NCBI GenBank assembly: GCA_963576735.1
Contig: OY755183.1
Span: 15,333,213-15,397,212, forward strand
Length of the DNA stretch: 64,000 nt
From: Bedellia somnulentella
Lineage: Eukaryota; Arthropoda; Insecta; Lepidoptera; Bedelliidae
Direction: 5' to 3'
In this document: piece by piece, positions 39,250 through 50,696 of the stretch
How the letters are laid out: each line of letters starts with the position of its first letter
Position numbering within the stretch: the stretch's first letter is position 1
Notes under the pieces: model-generated
The model's input: the letters and a program-made list of their open reading frames with translations, nothing else
Databases searched by the model: none
What the model was told of the DNA's origin: nothing
Position numbers and translations under genes: made by a program

Positions 39250-40868
39250 AATAAGTTCTAATATCAACAAAGATATACTCACCGCAGAGAAATAATAATA
39301 AACAAATCATCCAATGTAATATCAGCCAATACAACTAGTTGTCTGACGCCATTAGTTACGAATATACACATTAATTAATAACTCTGTTCCCAAGAGACAT
39401 ATCTCACACAGCGGATACTACGAGAATACAACCTCTACGAGAATACAGCCTCCGTAATGAGTACAATGACACATTGATTGGCGAAACCAAGTTAGGTTAT
39501 ACTTCGCTAAACGTGACGGTAGGAAGGCAATGAGACCTCCTGGGGTCTGCTAGTAATGATAAGTAATGGTATTTTGATTCATGTGTCGGTTTTTTCTACC
39601 TGGGTGGGTACGGATAATAATTTTATGCTAGCTTTTTTCTCTGGAAGTGCTTTGGTTTATTGTATATTTATTTTAGTTTTTTTTATAAAGTTTTAATAGA
39701 ACCGAATCGAATAGAAATCTACTTATTTTACATCACAGTTAAAAACATGTTACGGATTATTTTTTAAATAGAAGTAAGATTGGCGGTCTTATCGGTTAAA
39801 GCAATTTTAAAGAGTTTACTATACAGACACAAAACAAGAAAGTGATCGAAATAAACTTTAAACTTCGATAATTGTTTATAACTTACTTATATAATAGTGT
39901 ATTCGTGCAAAGTAGCCAAAGGTATGCTCCCTTTCCTATAAATGAATCATCCGCGTATATACGATATTATCATATGATAATGATAATAAAATGCAGTATG
40001 AGTTTTATAAAACCGTTTAAAAAAACATACTGAGGACAGAAGGGTTGTATCTCTAACAACCCTTTTGAGATATATAGCGAAAACGATAAGTTGAGTTAAG
40101 TAAGATAGATTGGGTATGGTAAATATCTTTTTATTTCTTTATTTATATAATTAACGTAATAATTCAGTATAAAAGATTTATAAATGACAATATAGGTTTA
40201 TCTGGAACACCCGTTGTTTTAATTATAACATTGGCCAGCAAAATAAACGATGGCGTGCACAATAGCGCCAATAGGAAAATTTGCGGAATATTACGTATGG
40301 TGTAATGCTCGCTATGTCACTTGAGCCGGTGCTGACTGAAAATCAGTGTTGTGAGCTTCCAAAGCTCACAACGTAGCTGTGCAGAGGCTTGCCTATTAAA
40401 TATTATATTTGTATGTTTTTTTCTTGTTTACTTTTGTTTTTCTAGCTTTGAGAATTGAATAATGTGTTGTTTTTTTATTTATTATTTTTCTATTAATGTT
40501 ATTTTTCCATGTTCTGTACAGCGAATAAATGTCTCTCTTTCTTTACGTAACTAACGTGTTATTCAAGGCAAATAATGCGAAAAATAGGAGGAAGTTTATA
40601 TGAATTACATACGAATGATACTTAAACATACAACCAATTAATATAAAAAAATATTTTAATTTTAGTTGATGTGTTTGGCAATGAAGAATTGAGTAACTCA
40701 TTATGTAGATTTATGACGAAATGGTTTGTTTGTATTCGATTGTAATTGTGTGTGTAACTAACTTAGCATTGGAGAAATACATTTTATTCTTTATTTAAAT
40801 TACAGTAAGAGGAGATAGACTGAAAATCCACAAAATAAATTATTTTTAAATAATAAAAGAAATTTTCA

Positions 40869-41105
40869 ATTTAGTGTTGGCTTAGAATAACACTACCCCT
40901 TCCTACCCGTGGGTGATCGTAAGAGGCGACTAAGGGTATAGGGGCTTTGTAAGTGGTTTTTGGGCGATGCGGTTGGAGACCCGTCACCAAAAACATTTAT
41001 TATTACCATCTTTTCAATCAACTTCCAAAAGTGGCTAAGCGATTTCTCATTCCAAAGCTCTGGTTACCCCGTTAAGGGATTTATAGCCGTGAGTATATGT
41101 ATGTA
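40869..41105 (+). repeat. Family A repeat (A2), present in both duplication units
   Basis: Counterpart at 45499-45736, so it predates the duplication. It lacks the CCCCA before ATCAACTTCC. Confidence 0.85.
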
Positions 41106-41500
41106 AATTTTCAAAGAATATCACCGTTTCTTTTGACATATAGGACGCATTTACCCTTAGATATTATACAAGCATAAATCTTGATATGTAATGAGTTCAA
41201 ACCAGAACGTGAAATTCATACGAGCGCTCATAATTCAAGATTTCACTAAATCCTGACATTCGTCGTGTAAGTTGACTCATTTGATTAGCAATCAGCGTGT
41301 CGCCCGCCCGCCCCGGCCGCCCCCCAAGGCCTGGCACCGCCCCGCTGGCGCCCCGCTTACGAAACGCAAACTGATGAATAATGTAAGCTGGTTCGTCTCC
41401 GATTAATGAATTGAACAACTAACGTCACAGCTGACTGCTGCATTCTTGAGCTTTGTAGTACGTTAAAGTTTGAATATGTTTAATTGGTACACTTTTTTAA
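41106..41500. other. Highly conserved GC-rich core, unit 1
   Basis: I see only two base differences from 45737-46132, far fewer than in flanking DNA. It contains a 73-codon minus-strand frame (41418-41197; starts MFNSLIGDEPAYIIHQFAFR), with a Pro/Gly/Arg-rich middle from GC-rich CGCCCGCCCGCCCCGGCC. Its one difference within that frame is synonymous. Function unknown: exon, promoter or enhancer are all possible. Confidence 0.5.
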
Positions 41501-41875
41501 ATTACAGTAATATATAAATTTCACACTTATTTGCACTTCTTTGTTTTATGTTATACTTTTTTTTTAAATGATATGAAATGCGGTTTTTTTATGCTACTCT
41601 TTTTGGATTTTTACCTGCGCATTATGATATGTATGGTTGTGTGCTAAATATATATTGAGATTTTGTATATCCTATGCCAAATAACTTCAAACTATCCAGC
41701 TGCTTCCCATAAAATGGACCAGGGAGCAACTGGTGAAAGTTGAAAGTTGCGGGCATCTTATGAATAAAGGCTTGTGTCCAGAAAAAGACATATAGGAGCT
41801 GACATACATTCATATATACATACTAGGTGACCCGACAGTCTCCGAACTGTCACAAAAGTTTAGTCTGAACTGGAG

Positions 41876-42275
41876 TATTTATAATAAATAAAGAATAAAT
41901 AAAGGAAAGAAAAATTTCGACACAGGCGGGATTCGAACCCGCGACCTCGGGTATACGCCCCCGTCGCTCTTGCCAATTGAGCTACCGTGTCAATGGCTGC
42001 CCGCGCGAAATTCTTCTATCCTTTATTTCTTTTACACGTTTTAGTAGTGTTTGCGTTTCCTACCTCCGAATTTTTTACTAATTCGGAAATAAAGGATAAA
42101 AGAATTTTGCGCTGGCAGCCATTGGCACGGTAGCTCAGTTGGCAGAGCGTCCGGGGCGTTAGCCCGAGGTCGCGGGTTCGAATCCCGCCTGTGTCGAAAT
42201 TTTTCTTTCCTTTATTTATTCTTTATTTATTAGTAATAATCCCCTCATGAGGTTTTCATGAACAAAAAGATTTAA
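41876..42275. mobile_element. Foldback element with a tRNA-like module in each arm (family C)
   Basis: About 400 bp palindrome. The left arm has a tRNA-like unit on the minus strand (41918-41991), the right arm one on the plus strand (42124-42196); both show TAGCTCA-TTGGC (A box) and GGTTCGAATCC (B box) and a pairable acceptor stem. The anticodon arm is abnormal (no U33, shifted stem), so these are not working tRNA genes. Outer arms carry AAATAAAGGAAAGAAAAATT; inner arms GAAATTCTTCTATCCTTTAT. Found in unit 1 only, at a site reading TTTATAACC in unit 2. Confidence 0.75.
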
Positions 42276-42579
42276 AAAACAGAATGCTGTCAAAAACGCA
42301 GGAGTCTCAAGAGTAAATAACACAAGGGCATGTTTAAATAACACAAGGGCATGTTTAAATAACAAAAGGGCAAGAATAATGATTTAAATAAAGAACTCGG
42401 GAATTTGGCCAGGATATTCTGCCTACACCAATGGACATTCCTAGCATGTGTATACCTATGTATGTATTTTATACAATAGGCAACCAGGAACCTACAAATC
42501 ATGAGTAGCCCGCAAAATCACTCGCTGCTCTAATGTTAATTCCTGCTTACCCATCAGAACACTAGCAGGCGCTATCGTG

Positions 42580-42598
42580 TGACGTCATCAGCTATAAA
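42580..42598 (+). promoter_or_regulatory. CRE plus TATA box, unit 1
   Basis: TGACGTCA (42580-42587) is a perfect CRE palindrome, followed 5 bp later by TATAAA (42593-42598). The next ~50 bp (ACTACGGACTGTCTCGTGAT) are conserved in two other copies. No coding exon could be attached. Confidence 0.4.
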
Positions 42599-42721
42599 TT
42601 ACTACGGACTGTCTCGTGATGAAATATTTGATCGCTGCTGCCGCCGCCGGCGACACGTAATCTTCTGTCCGGCCGGAATTTCAGTATGTGTTTATTTTCA
42701 GATGTTCTTTAGTTTAGTGTA

Positions 42722-42855
42722 GCTGTGTAGTGTCGGCTTAGAATAGCACTACCCCATTTCTTCCGCTGGGTGTACGTAAGAGGCGACTAACGGTATTGGG
42801 GCTTTTAAGGGATTTTTGGGCGATGCGGTTGGAGACCCATCACCAACAACCTTTT
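42722..42855 (+). repeat. Family A repeat, 3'-truncated
   Basis: Consensus from GCTGTGTAGTGTCGG to ACCAACAACCTTT, then stops. Lack of a tail suggests a later deletion, possibly at the duplication joint. Confidence 0.8.
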
Positions 42856-43256
42856 AATTAAATAATTTATTACTTTAATTATATTAAAAATTGTAGTTTC
42901 GATGATGTGATGAGAAGGAAATGTACTAAAAATAATGATCGTTGGTGATAGATATCCTGCCACGATGAAATATGAAACCTCCCTAGCACCATAATTAGCC
43001 TTGTATGACACCCACGGAAAGGGATAGGGTGGTTATATTCTAAGCTGAAACTGTACTGCTTATTGACTCATTACTTTAAGTTCAACTTTATTTTAATTCA
43101 CTGCTAGTGATATAGGGACTGACTTTTAATATAAGCTGTGTAGAATCGTCATGGAATAACACTATTCGTTTCTTCTTATCAGTGTCGTACGAGGTGACTA
43201 AGAATATCAGGGTGTATTAAGTGAGGTGAGTGCATATCGCTCACCTGCTATCATTT

Positions 43257-43900
43257 ACTTTAAAGAAAGAAAGAAAGAAAAGATATTTATTTGCTATTAA
43301 AGGCACAAAAATTAACCAAATACACACAGCAAGTAGAACCAAATTTACAAAAACCAGTATAAACGTATGTTTTTTGAGAACACAAATGGAGAAAATAAAA
43401 CAAATAAATAGATGTCACTTAACTAAACATACATATACATACATATACTCACGGCTATAAATCCCTAGAAGGGGTAGCCAGAGTTAAGGAACTTGAAGTT
43501 CCTCAGCCACTTTTGGAAGTTGCGTCGGGAAAAGATAGTGAAATAAAGGTTGTTGGTGATGGGTCTCCAACCACATCGCCCAAAAATCCCTTAAAAGCCC
43601 CAATACCGTTAGTCGCCTCTTACGTACACCCGCCGGAAGAAATGGGTTAGTGTTATTCTACACAGACACTACGCAGCAACTAACTAAAGACAGAAAAATA
43701 AAAAAAAAACACAAACAGAAGCACATCAGTAAAAATAAAAACAAAAACAATAATAATAAAATTTTGGGATGTTGTGCCCTCCAACAGCAAAAAGCTTTAT
43801 TTTCTTTTACCTACTCAGCTTACAAATGTAGCTAAGGATTTTGTTTTCTATAGCTCTAGCTACCCCGTCTTTGGATAACTAGGCGTGAGTATAGGTGTAA
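43257..43900 (-). repeat. LINE 3' end with (GAAA)n, holding a family A copy
   Basis: (GAAA)4-5 followed by AGATATTTATTTGC looks like an inverted LINE tail, as at 50996. The A-rich remainder continues after the family A copy (43678 on). A diverged family A tail (CTAGCTACCCCGTC) closes it near 43870. Confidence 0.5.
43428..43677 (-). repeat. Family A repeat (A1)
   Basis: TAACTAAA on both sides; private to unit 2. Confidence 0.85.
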
Positions 43901-44228
43901 GTTCTAATATCAACAAAGATATACTCGCCGCAGAGAAATAATAATAAACAAATCATCCAATGTAATATCAGGCAATACAACTAGTTGTCAGACGCCATTA
44001 GTTACGAATATACACATTAATTAATAACTCTATTCCCAAGAGACATATCTCACACAGCGGATACTACGAGAATACAACCTCCTCGAGAATACCGCCTCCG
44101 TAATGAGTACAATGACACATTGATTGGCGAAACTAAGTTAGGTTATACTTCGCTAAACGTGACGGTAGGAAGGCAATGAGACCTCCTGGGGTCTGCTAGT
44201 AATGATAAGTAATGGTATTTTGATTCAT

Positions 44229-44496
44229 AACATAACATAACATAAACGTTCACGCCGTTTATCCCCGAAGGGGTTGGCAGAGGTACCAATACTCCTGAAC
44301 TCACATGGCAAGCGCCATCTAGTTTCCAGAGAAGGTACCCACGTTTTGCTTAGACAGTGTACTCACGTGATAGGGGGCAGGCCTATCGCCGTTTTGTACG
44401 AATACACTGTCACATGACTAAGTACAACTCAGCCATGTGGGTTTCCTCACGATGTTTTCCCTCACCGTTAGTAACCATGATAAATTATAACCATGA
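44229..44496 (-). repeat. Family B SINE, 5'-truncated, with empty-site proof
   Basis: Flanked by a 13 bp duplication TATTTTGATTCAT (44216-44228, 44497-44509). Unit 1 has the uninterrupted target at 39570-39582. The tRNA head is missing. Confidence 0.92.
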
Positions 44497-45498
44497 TATT
44501 TTGATTCATGTGTCGGTTTTTCTACCTGGGTGGGTACGGATAATAATTTTATGTTAGTTTTTTTGTCCGGAAGTGCTTTGGTTTATTGTATATTTATTTT
44601 AGTTTTTTTATAAAGTTTTAATAGAACTGAATCGAATAGAAATCTACTTATTTTACATCACAGATAAAACATGATTATTTCTTAAATAGAAGTACAATTG
44701 GCGGTCTTATCGGTTAAAGCAATTTGCAGAGTTTACTATACAGACACAAAATAAGAAAGTGATCGAAATAAACTTTAAACTTCGATAATTGTTTATAACT
44801 TACTTATATAATAGTGTATTCGTGCAAATTAGCCAAAGGTATGCTCCCTTTCCTATGAATGAATCATCCGCGTATATACGATATTATCATATGATAATGA
44901 TAATAAAATGCAGTATGAGTTTGAGAAGGGTTGTATCTCTGACAACCCTTTTGAGATATATAGCGAAAACGATAAGTTGAGTTAAGAAAGATAGAATGGA
45001 TATGGTAAAAAAAACTTTTTATTTCTCTATTTACATAATGAACGTAATAATTCAGTATAAAAGATTTATAAATGACAATATAGGTTTATCTGGAACACTC
45101 GTTGTTTTATTTATAACATTGGCCAGCAATATAAACGATAGCGTGCACCAATAGCGCCAATAGGAAAATTTGCGGAATATTACGTAATTAAAGTGTTATT
45201 CAAGGCAAATAATGCGAAAAATAGGAGGAAGTATATATGAATTACATACGAGTGATACTTAAACATACAACCAATTAATATAAAAAAAAAAAATTTAGTT
45301 GATGTGTTTGGAAATGAAGAATTGAGATACTCATTGTGTAGATTTATGACGAAATGGTTTGTTTGTATTCGATTGTAATTGTGTGTATAACTAACTTAGC
45401 ATAGGAGAAATACTTTTTTTTAAATTTAAATTACAGTAAGAGGAGGTAGACTGAAAATCCACAAAATAAATAATTTAAAAATAATAATAGAAATTTTC

Positions 45499-45736
45499 AA
45501 TGTAGTGTTGGTTTAGAATAACACTACCCCTTTCTACCCGTGGGTGATCGTAAGAGGCGACTAAGGGTATAGGGGCTTTGTAAGTGGTTTTTGGGCGATG
45601 CGGTTGGAGACCCGTCAACAAAATCATTTATTATTACCATCTTTTCAATCAACTTCCAAAAGTGGCTAAGGGATTTCTCATTCCAAAGCTCTGGTTACCC
45701 CGTTAAGGGATTTATAGCCGTGAGTATATGTATGTA
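45499..45736 (+). repeat. Family A repeat (A2), unit 2 counterpart
   Basis: Same position and same internal CCCCA loss as the copy at 40869. Confidence 0.85.
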
Positions 45737-46132
45737 AATTTTCAAAGAATATCACCGTTTCTTTTGACATATAGGACGCATTTACCCTTGGATATTATAC
45801 AAGCATAAATCTTGATATGTAATGAGTTCAAACCAGAACGTGAAATTCATACGAGCGCTCATAATTCAAGATTTCACTAAATCCTGACATTCGTCGTGTA
45901 AGTTGACTCATTTGATTAGCAATCAGCGTGTCGCCCGCCCGCCCCGGCCGCCCCCCAAGTCCTGGCACCGCCCCGCTGGCGCCCCGCTTACGAAACGCAA
46001 ACTGATGAATAATGTAAGCTGGTTCGTCTCCGATTAATGAATTGAACAACTAACGTCACAGCTGACTGCTGCATTCTTGAGCTTTGTAGTACGTTAAAGT
46101 TTGAATATGTTTAATTGGTACACTTTTTTATT
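45737..46132. other. Highly conserved GC-rich core, unit 2
   Basis: Partner of 41106-41500; the 73-codon frame runs 46049-45828 on the minus strand with identical translation. Confidence 0.5.
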
Positions 46133-46560
46133 AAATTACAGTAATACCTATATAAATTTCACTCTTATTTGCACTTCTTTGTTTTATGTTATACTTTTTT
46201 TTTAAATGATATGAAATGTGGTTTTTTTAAGCTACTCTTTTTGGATTTTTACCTGCGCATTATGATATGTATGGTTGTGTGCTAAATATATATTGAAATT
46301 TTGTATATCCTATGCCAAATAACTTCAAACTATCCAGCTGCCTCCCATATAGTGGACCAGGGACCAACTGGTGAAAGTTGAATATATTAGCTGAAGATAT
46401 TGATGTGCCAAAATCACCTGACATACATTCATATATACATACTAGGTGACCCGACAATCTTCGAACTGTCACAAAAGTTTAGTCTGAACTGAAGTTTTTA
46501 TAACCAAGAAAATAAGAAATTATACCGCGATGTAGAAAGCAACTACTCGCGCCATCTTGT

Positions 46561-46816
46561 ATACATACATACATACATACATATACTCACGGCTATAAAT
46601 CCCTTAACGGGGTAGCCAGAGCTTTGGAATGAGAAATTCATCAGCCACTTTTGGAAATATGAGTGGGGAGAAGATGGTAAAATAAAGGTTGTTGGTGATG
46701 GGTCTCCAACCACATCGCCCAAAAAACCCTTAAAAGCCCCAATACCTTTAGTCGCTTCTTACGATCACCCACGGGTAGAAATGGGGTAGTGTTATTCTAA
46801 GCCGACACAACACGGC
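46561..46816 (-). repeat. Family A repeat (A2-like)
   Basis: CCCTTAACGGGGTAGCC and TACGATCACCCACGGGTAG; tail (CATA)n of about 24 bp. Private to unit 2. Confidence 0.85.
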
Positions 46817-46982
46817 ATAATCTAGTATACAATATATACATTAGTAACGATTTGGTTTCGAATGTTTCTAATCAACCCACATCGCTAAACTTAGTGTGTC
46901 TATTCACCCCATCGCGCTAAAAGATTATGGTCTTTCTATGCTCCTGTGGGAATCCTTGCGAAATTCGGGATAAATGCTTACC

Positions 46983-47210
46983 TATATTTTGGCCAGGTGT
47001 ATAATCTACATTCATGCTAAATTTGATCAAGATCGGTCTGGTAGAATTAACGTGATGACCGGACATACAGACAGACAGACAGTCATTTTTTTCAAAAATA
47101 GCAAGTTTGTCTTCAGTGTCGAATATAAAACATATCCCATTGGTTTTATTATTTTTTCTTCAATGTACAGTTTTGACCCCGGTACAGTCTTATTATAGTA
47201 TAGATATATA
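46983..47210 (+). repeat. Retroelement 3' end with (ACAG)n
   Basis: ATTTGATCAAGATCGGTCTG followed by ACAGACAGACAG is common at the ends of lepidopteran retroelements. The matching start-like motif ACTAGGTGACCCGACA is at 46440 (and 41820), so one old element may have been split. Confidence 0.45.
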
Positions 47211-47519
47211 CCATATTTAGGATAATTTAAATTACAAAGAAACAGAATGCTGTCAAAAACGCAGGAGTCTCAAGAGTAAATAACAAGGGCATGTTTAAAT
47301 AACAAAAGGGCAAGAATAGTGATTTAAATAAAGAACTCGAGAATTTGGCCAGGATATTCTGCCTATGCTAATGGACATTCCTAGCATGTGTATACCTATG
47401 TATGTATTTTATACAATAGGCAACCAGGAACCTACAAATCATGAGTAGCCCGCAGAATCACTCGCTGCTCCAATGTTAATTCCAGCTTACCCATCAGAAC
47501 AGGAGCAGGCGCTATCGTG

Positions 47520-47538
47520 TGACGTCATCAGCTATAAA
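47520..47538 (+). promoter_or_regulatory. CRE plus TATA box, unit 2
   Basis: TGACGTCA and TATAAA with the same spacing as at 42580. Confidence 0.4.
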
Positions 47539-47649
47539 TTACTACGGACTGTCTCGTGATGAAATATTTGATCGCTGCCGGCGCCGCCGGCGACATGTAA
47601 TCTTCTGTCCGGCCGGAATTTTAGTATGTGTATATTTTCAGATTAGAAT

Positions 47650-47888
47650 AGAAGCTTAGAATAGAATAGCACTACCCCATTTCTTCCGCTGGGTGAACGT
47701 AAGAGGCGACTAACGGTATTGGGGCTTTTAAGGGATTTTTGCGCGATGCGGTTGGAGACCCATCACCAACAACCTTTATTTTACCATCTTTTCCCCACTC
47801 AACTTCCAAAAGTGGCTGAAGAATTTTAATTCCTTAGCTCTGGCTACCCCTTCTAGGGATTTATAGCAGTGAGTATATGTATGTATGT
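47650..47888 (+). repeat. Family A repeat (A1)
   Basis: The 5' end is replaced by repeated AGAATAGAA. Inserted at the place where unit 1 reads CAGATGTTCTTTAG. Confidence 0.8.
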
Positions 47889-48638
47889 TCTTTAGTTTAA
47901 GGAAAGAATCATTTGTTCCTAAAGAGGATATGGTGGCAGCAATATGTGTTTTATTTTTTTCTTAGATGGGACGATCTTTTCTGTTTAAAGATAAAAGAAA
48001 AGGCTGTTAAAATGTTGTTTAAGAATTTACGTGAATACATAAATATAGCGTTTGATATAGGCAGAGACTATCAATCGGTACTTAAAATTTTCTCATTTCA
48101 TTCAGATTCATTATTTAATTCATTGTTCTACATCTCTATTCTTTCTATTTTGTTCAACTTTCGCCCTTTAGTGATCCTCTATTTTTGAAGTAGTAGTAAC
48201 GTTTATAAAAGGCATCGGCTATAAATTACTACGGAGTATCTACGTGATGAAATATTGGATCGCCGCCGCTGCCACCACCGCCGTCTCTATGTTATCTTAC
48301 GTCCGGACAAATTTGTAGTATTTATTTTCGGAGGTTCTATAGTTTGCGGAAAAAATATTTTGTTCTATAAATAAAGTGGATGTCTTAACTTAGGCATTTT
48401 TTAGTAGCAATTTTTGTTACAAATGCTTATTAAATGAGACCTGAGATCTTCCGAATGAAATATTATTCATTATTAATTTAAAAAAAGTGTAGTAGATATA
48501 CATATTTACGCAAGTGAACTCAATCTATTTGATACTTATAGGGTAGCAGAGACTATCAAATGCTACTTATAAACCCTCTCCCTTAACATTTTCATCAAGT
48601 TGTTGATGTTCCTTCATTATTTCTACATTAACCACCAG
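47889..48638. repeat. Third, diverged copy of the TATA region; otherwise no gene
   Basis: 48205-48350 repeats GGCTATAAATTACTACGGA (TATAAA 48220-48225) and GTGATGAAATATTGGATCGC from the end of both duplication units, without the CRE and with more differences. The rest is AT-rich; a 91-codon frame at 47913-48188 has no recognisable features. Confidence 0.65.
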
Positions 48639-48889
48639 TACATACATACATACTTATACTCACGGCTGTATTTCCCTAGAAGGGGTAGCCAGAGCTAAGG
48701 AATTATAAATTCCTCAGCCATTTTTGGAAGTTGAGTGGGGAAAAGATAGTAAAAATAAAGGTTTCTGGTAATGGGTCTCCAACCGCATCGCCCAAAAATC
48801 CAATAAAAAGCCCCAATACCCTTAGTCGCCTCTTACGACACCCGTGGGTAGAAAGGGGTAGCGACATTCTAAGCCGGCACTACACGGCC
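48639..48889 (-). repeat. Family A repeat (A3)
   Basis: CTTACGACACCCGTGGGTAG and AATCCAATAAAAAGCC identify the subfamily. Confidence 0.85.
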
Positions 48890-49497
48890 ACCTGTCATCC
48901 TCAAAAATCTTGTAATGGTCATCCTCAAAAGTTTTATAGTAGTAACATTTTACAAAAGGTAATAAATACAATAAAATCTTTACGAAAAACAATAAAATAA
49001 ATACTAAATTAAAAATACTAAATAACGGCCGCAGGTCACGCATAGTAGTGCCTTATTGTCGCTGAGAGGCTCGCCAGCCGGGGTTGCCAACTTACACCCG
49101 TTGAGCTGATCTGGGGATACCGGCAGTATTCGTATTGCCAATATGAGACTGTGTCCGACATTCGATGAGGTTACCAGGTTTATTTTTAGGGTTTGGCTGG
49201 AAAATAAGATAGAAGAAAATACGCTTTTTGTGAGGGTGGTAATTGACTAAAACGAACTATAACTTGAGTATATGAAAATGTCTTCGATTTCTTGAAGTCA
49301 CAAAATTATAGCAAAATCTTTATATTACCATAAATTTTCATAATATGAATGTTAAATCTTCGTTTACAATTATTAATTTATTTACATACATTATTTACAT
49401 ACGAATGTTTTAAACACTCGCAACATTTGTTGTATTAATTTTGACTATACAAATATAATATAAACTATCCTATGTAATTGTAGCTTTTTATGTGCAA

Positions 49498-49728
49498 CAT
49501 ACATACATACATATACTCACGGCTATGAATCCCTTGAAGAAATCAGAAATTCCTCAGCCACTTTTGGAAGTTTTGTGGGGAAAAGATGGTGAAATAAAGG
49601 TTTTTGGTGATGGGTCTCCAACCGCATCGCCCAAAAATCCCTTAAAAGCCCCAATACCGTTAGTCGCCTCTTACGTACACCCACCGGAAGAAATGGGGTA
49701 GTGTTATTCTATGCCGAAACTACACGGC
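49498..49728 (-). repeat. Family A repeat (A1) with tail-proximal deletion
   Basis: AGGGGTAGCCAGAGCTAAGG is lost. TTTTATGTG flanks both sides. The gap 48890-49497 before it contains no recognised feature. Confidence 0.8.
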
Positions 49729-50302
49729 AAATTATTTTATGTGTAAATTATTCATAATCGTTCAGCAAATCCCAAATGTACTCTCTGTAAAGCTTTATAC
49801 TTCATCCCTCCCTCTAAACTACCCAACAATAAAAATCCTTCTTAAATATAAGTCCCTTACGATCCAAGGTCAACAAATGCAAATACATCAGAAGGCCAAG
49901 GGTCAACCGCAAACCGCTCACAGTTACTCAACAAAACCGCAAATGTGTGCGAATCACCGCCCCTGGTCACCCCACTGGCTTCCCGCCAACCTCCACACAT
50001 ACACACACAAAGAAGCTGGTAAAGATAAAGGCACGTTTCTCTTATGTAAGGTCGGGGCCGTCTCATAAATAGGAAGTAGTATTGTGAAGTGATATAAACT
50101 ATTGTTACTGTTTACTGCGAGTATCTGTTACTCTGAGCGTTTCTATTGATTTTCCTGGAGTGCTTTTTGTTTCTGCTTTGTACTGAGTTATGCAGTTTAT
50201 GTGGGATATCAGGTTATATAACGTATGGTGGTGTGGTGTCCACTGAGAAGAACAGTGTTCCGGTTTCTTCATTTTTCACGATATATTAATATTTTTCAGT
50301 AT
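49729..50302. other. Interval without a supported gene
   Basis: Both strands have short open frames across 49857-50068, but no family features. A cluster of CACACATACACACACA lies near 49990. Confidence 0.4.
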
Positions 50303-50385
50303 TTAAAAGTGGCTGGGGATTTTCTTATTCCGAAGCTCTGGCTACCCCTTCTAGCGATGTATAACCGTGAGTTTATGTAAGTATG
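50303..50385 (+). repeat. Family A repeat, 3' fragment
   Basis: AAAAGTGGCTGGGGATTTTC to GTATG tail only. Confidence 0.75.
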
Positions 50386-50507
50386 AAAATAAAGAAATAT
50401 ATGCTACAATTATATTATACGTTTGGTGAGATGGAATGGTTAGTGATGGATTTAGACGACACTTTCTTGTTAAACGTTGGAATGAAAAAACTCAAACTCA
50501 TTTGGTA

Positions 50508-50652
50508 CATACATACATACATACATATACTCACGGCTATAATTCCCTAGAAGGGGTAGCCAGAGCCAAGGAATTATAAATTCCTCAGCCACTTTTGGAA
50601 GTTGATGCGGTTGGAGACCCATCAGAAACCTTTATTTTACCGCCTTTTCCCC
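50508..50652 (-). repeat. Family A repeat with internal inversion (twin-priming pattern)
   Basis: The tail half on the minus strand (50508-50604) is joined to an inverted internal piece on the plus strand (50604-50652), and the whole is enclosed by a 12 bp duplication ACTCATTTGGTA (50496-50507, 50653-50664). Confidence 0.85.
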
Positions 50653-50696
50653 ACTCATTTGGTAGTAATAGTAATACTTCTGGACATCTCGTGAAA

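Larger units (their letters stand above)
38291..42720 (+). repeat. Tandem segmental duplication, unit 1
   Basis: Starts AATTGTAGTTTCGATGATGT and matches 42892-47650 in the same order. The offset grows from 4,601 to 4,963 bp because each unit carries private insertions (two family A copies and a family C foldback here). The segment at 39253-40868 is AT-rich with no gene; 40380-40545 is private to this unit. Confidence 0.85.
42892..47650 (+). repeat. Tandem segmental duplication, unit 2
   Basis: Second copy of 38291-42720 with private insertions at 43257-43900, 44229-44496 and 46561-46816. 42892-43230 and 38291-38820 share an ancient, heavily diverged family A pair (TTCTAAGCTGAAACTGTACT). Confidence 0.85.

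Noticed and set aside
42124..42196. Genuine tRNA gene
   Set aside because: D and T arms and acceptor stem are good, but the anticodon stem is shifted, U33 is missing, and the unit is mirrored inside a repeat.
43263..43283. (GAAA)n as an independent microsatellite
   Set aside because: The same run with the same downstream ATTTATT sequence occurs at 50996, so it is the tail of a dispersed element.
47913..48188. 91-codon hydrophobic frame
   Set aside because: AT-rich low-complexity sequence; absent as a frame from the related duplication unit; no motif.
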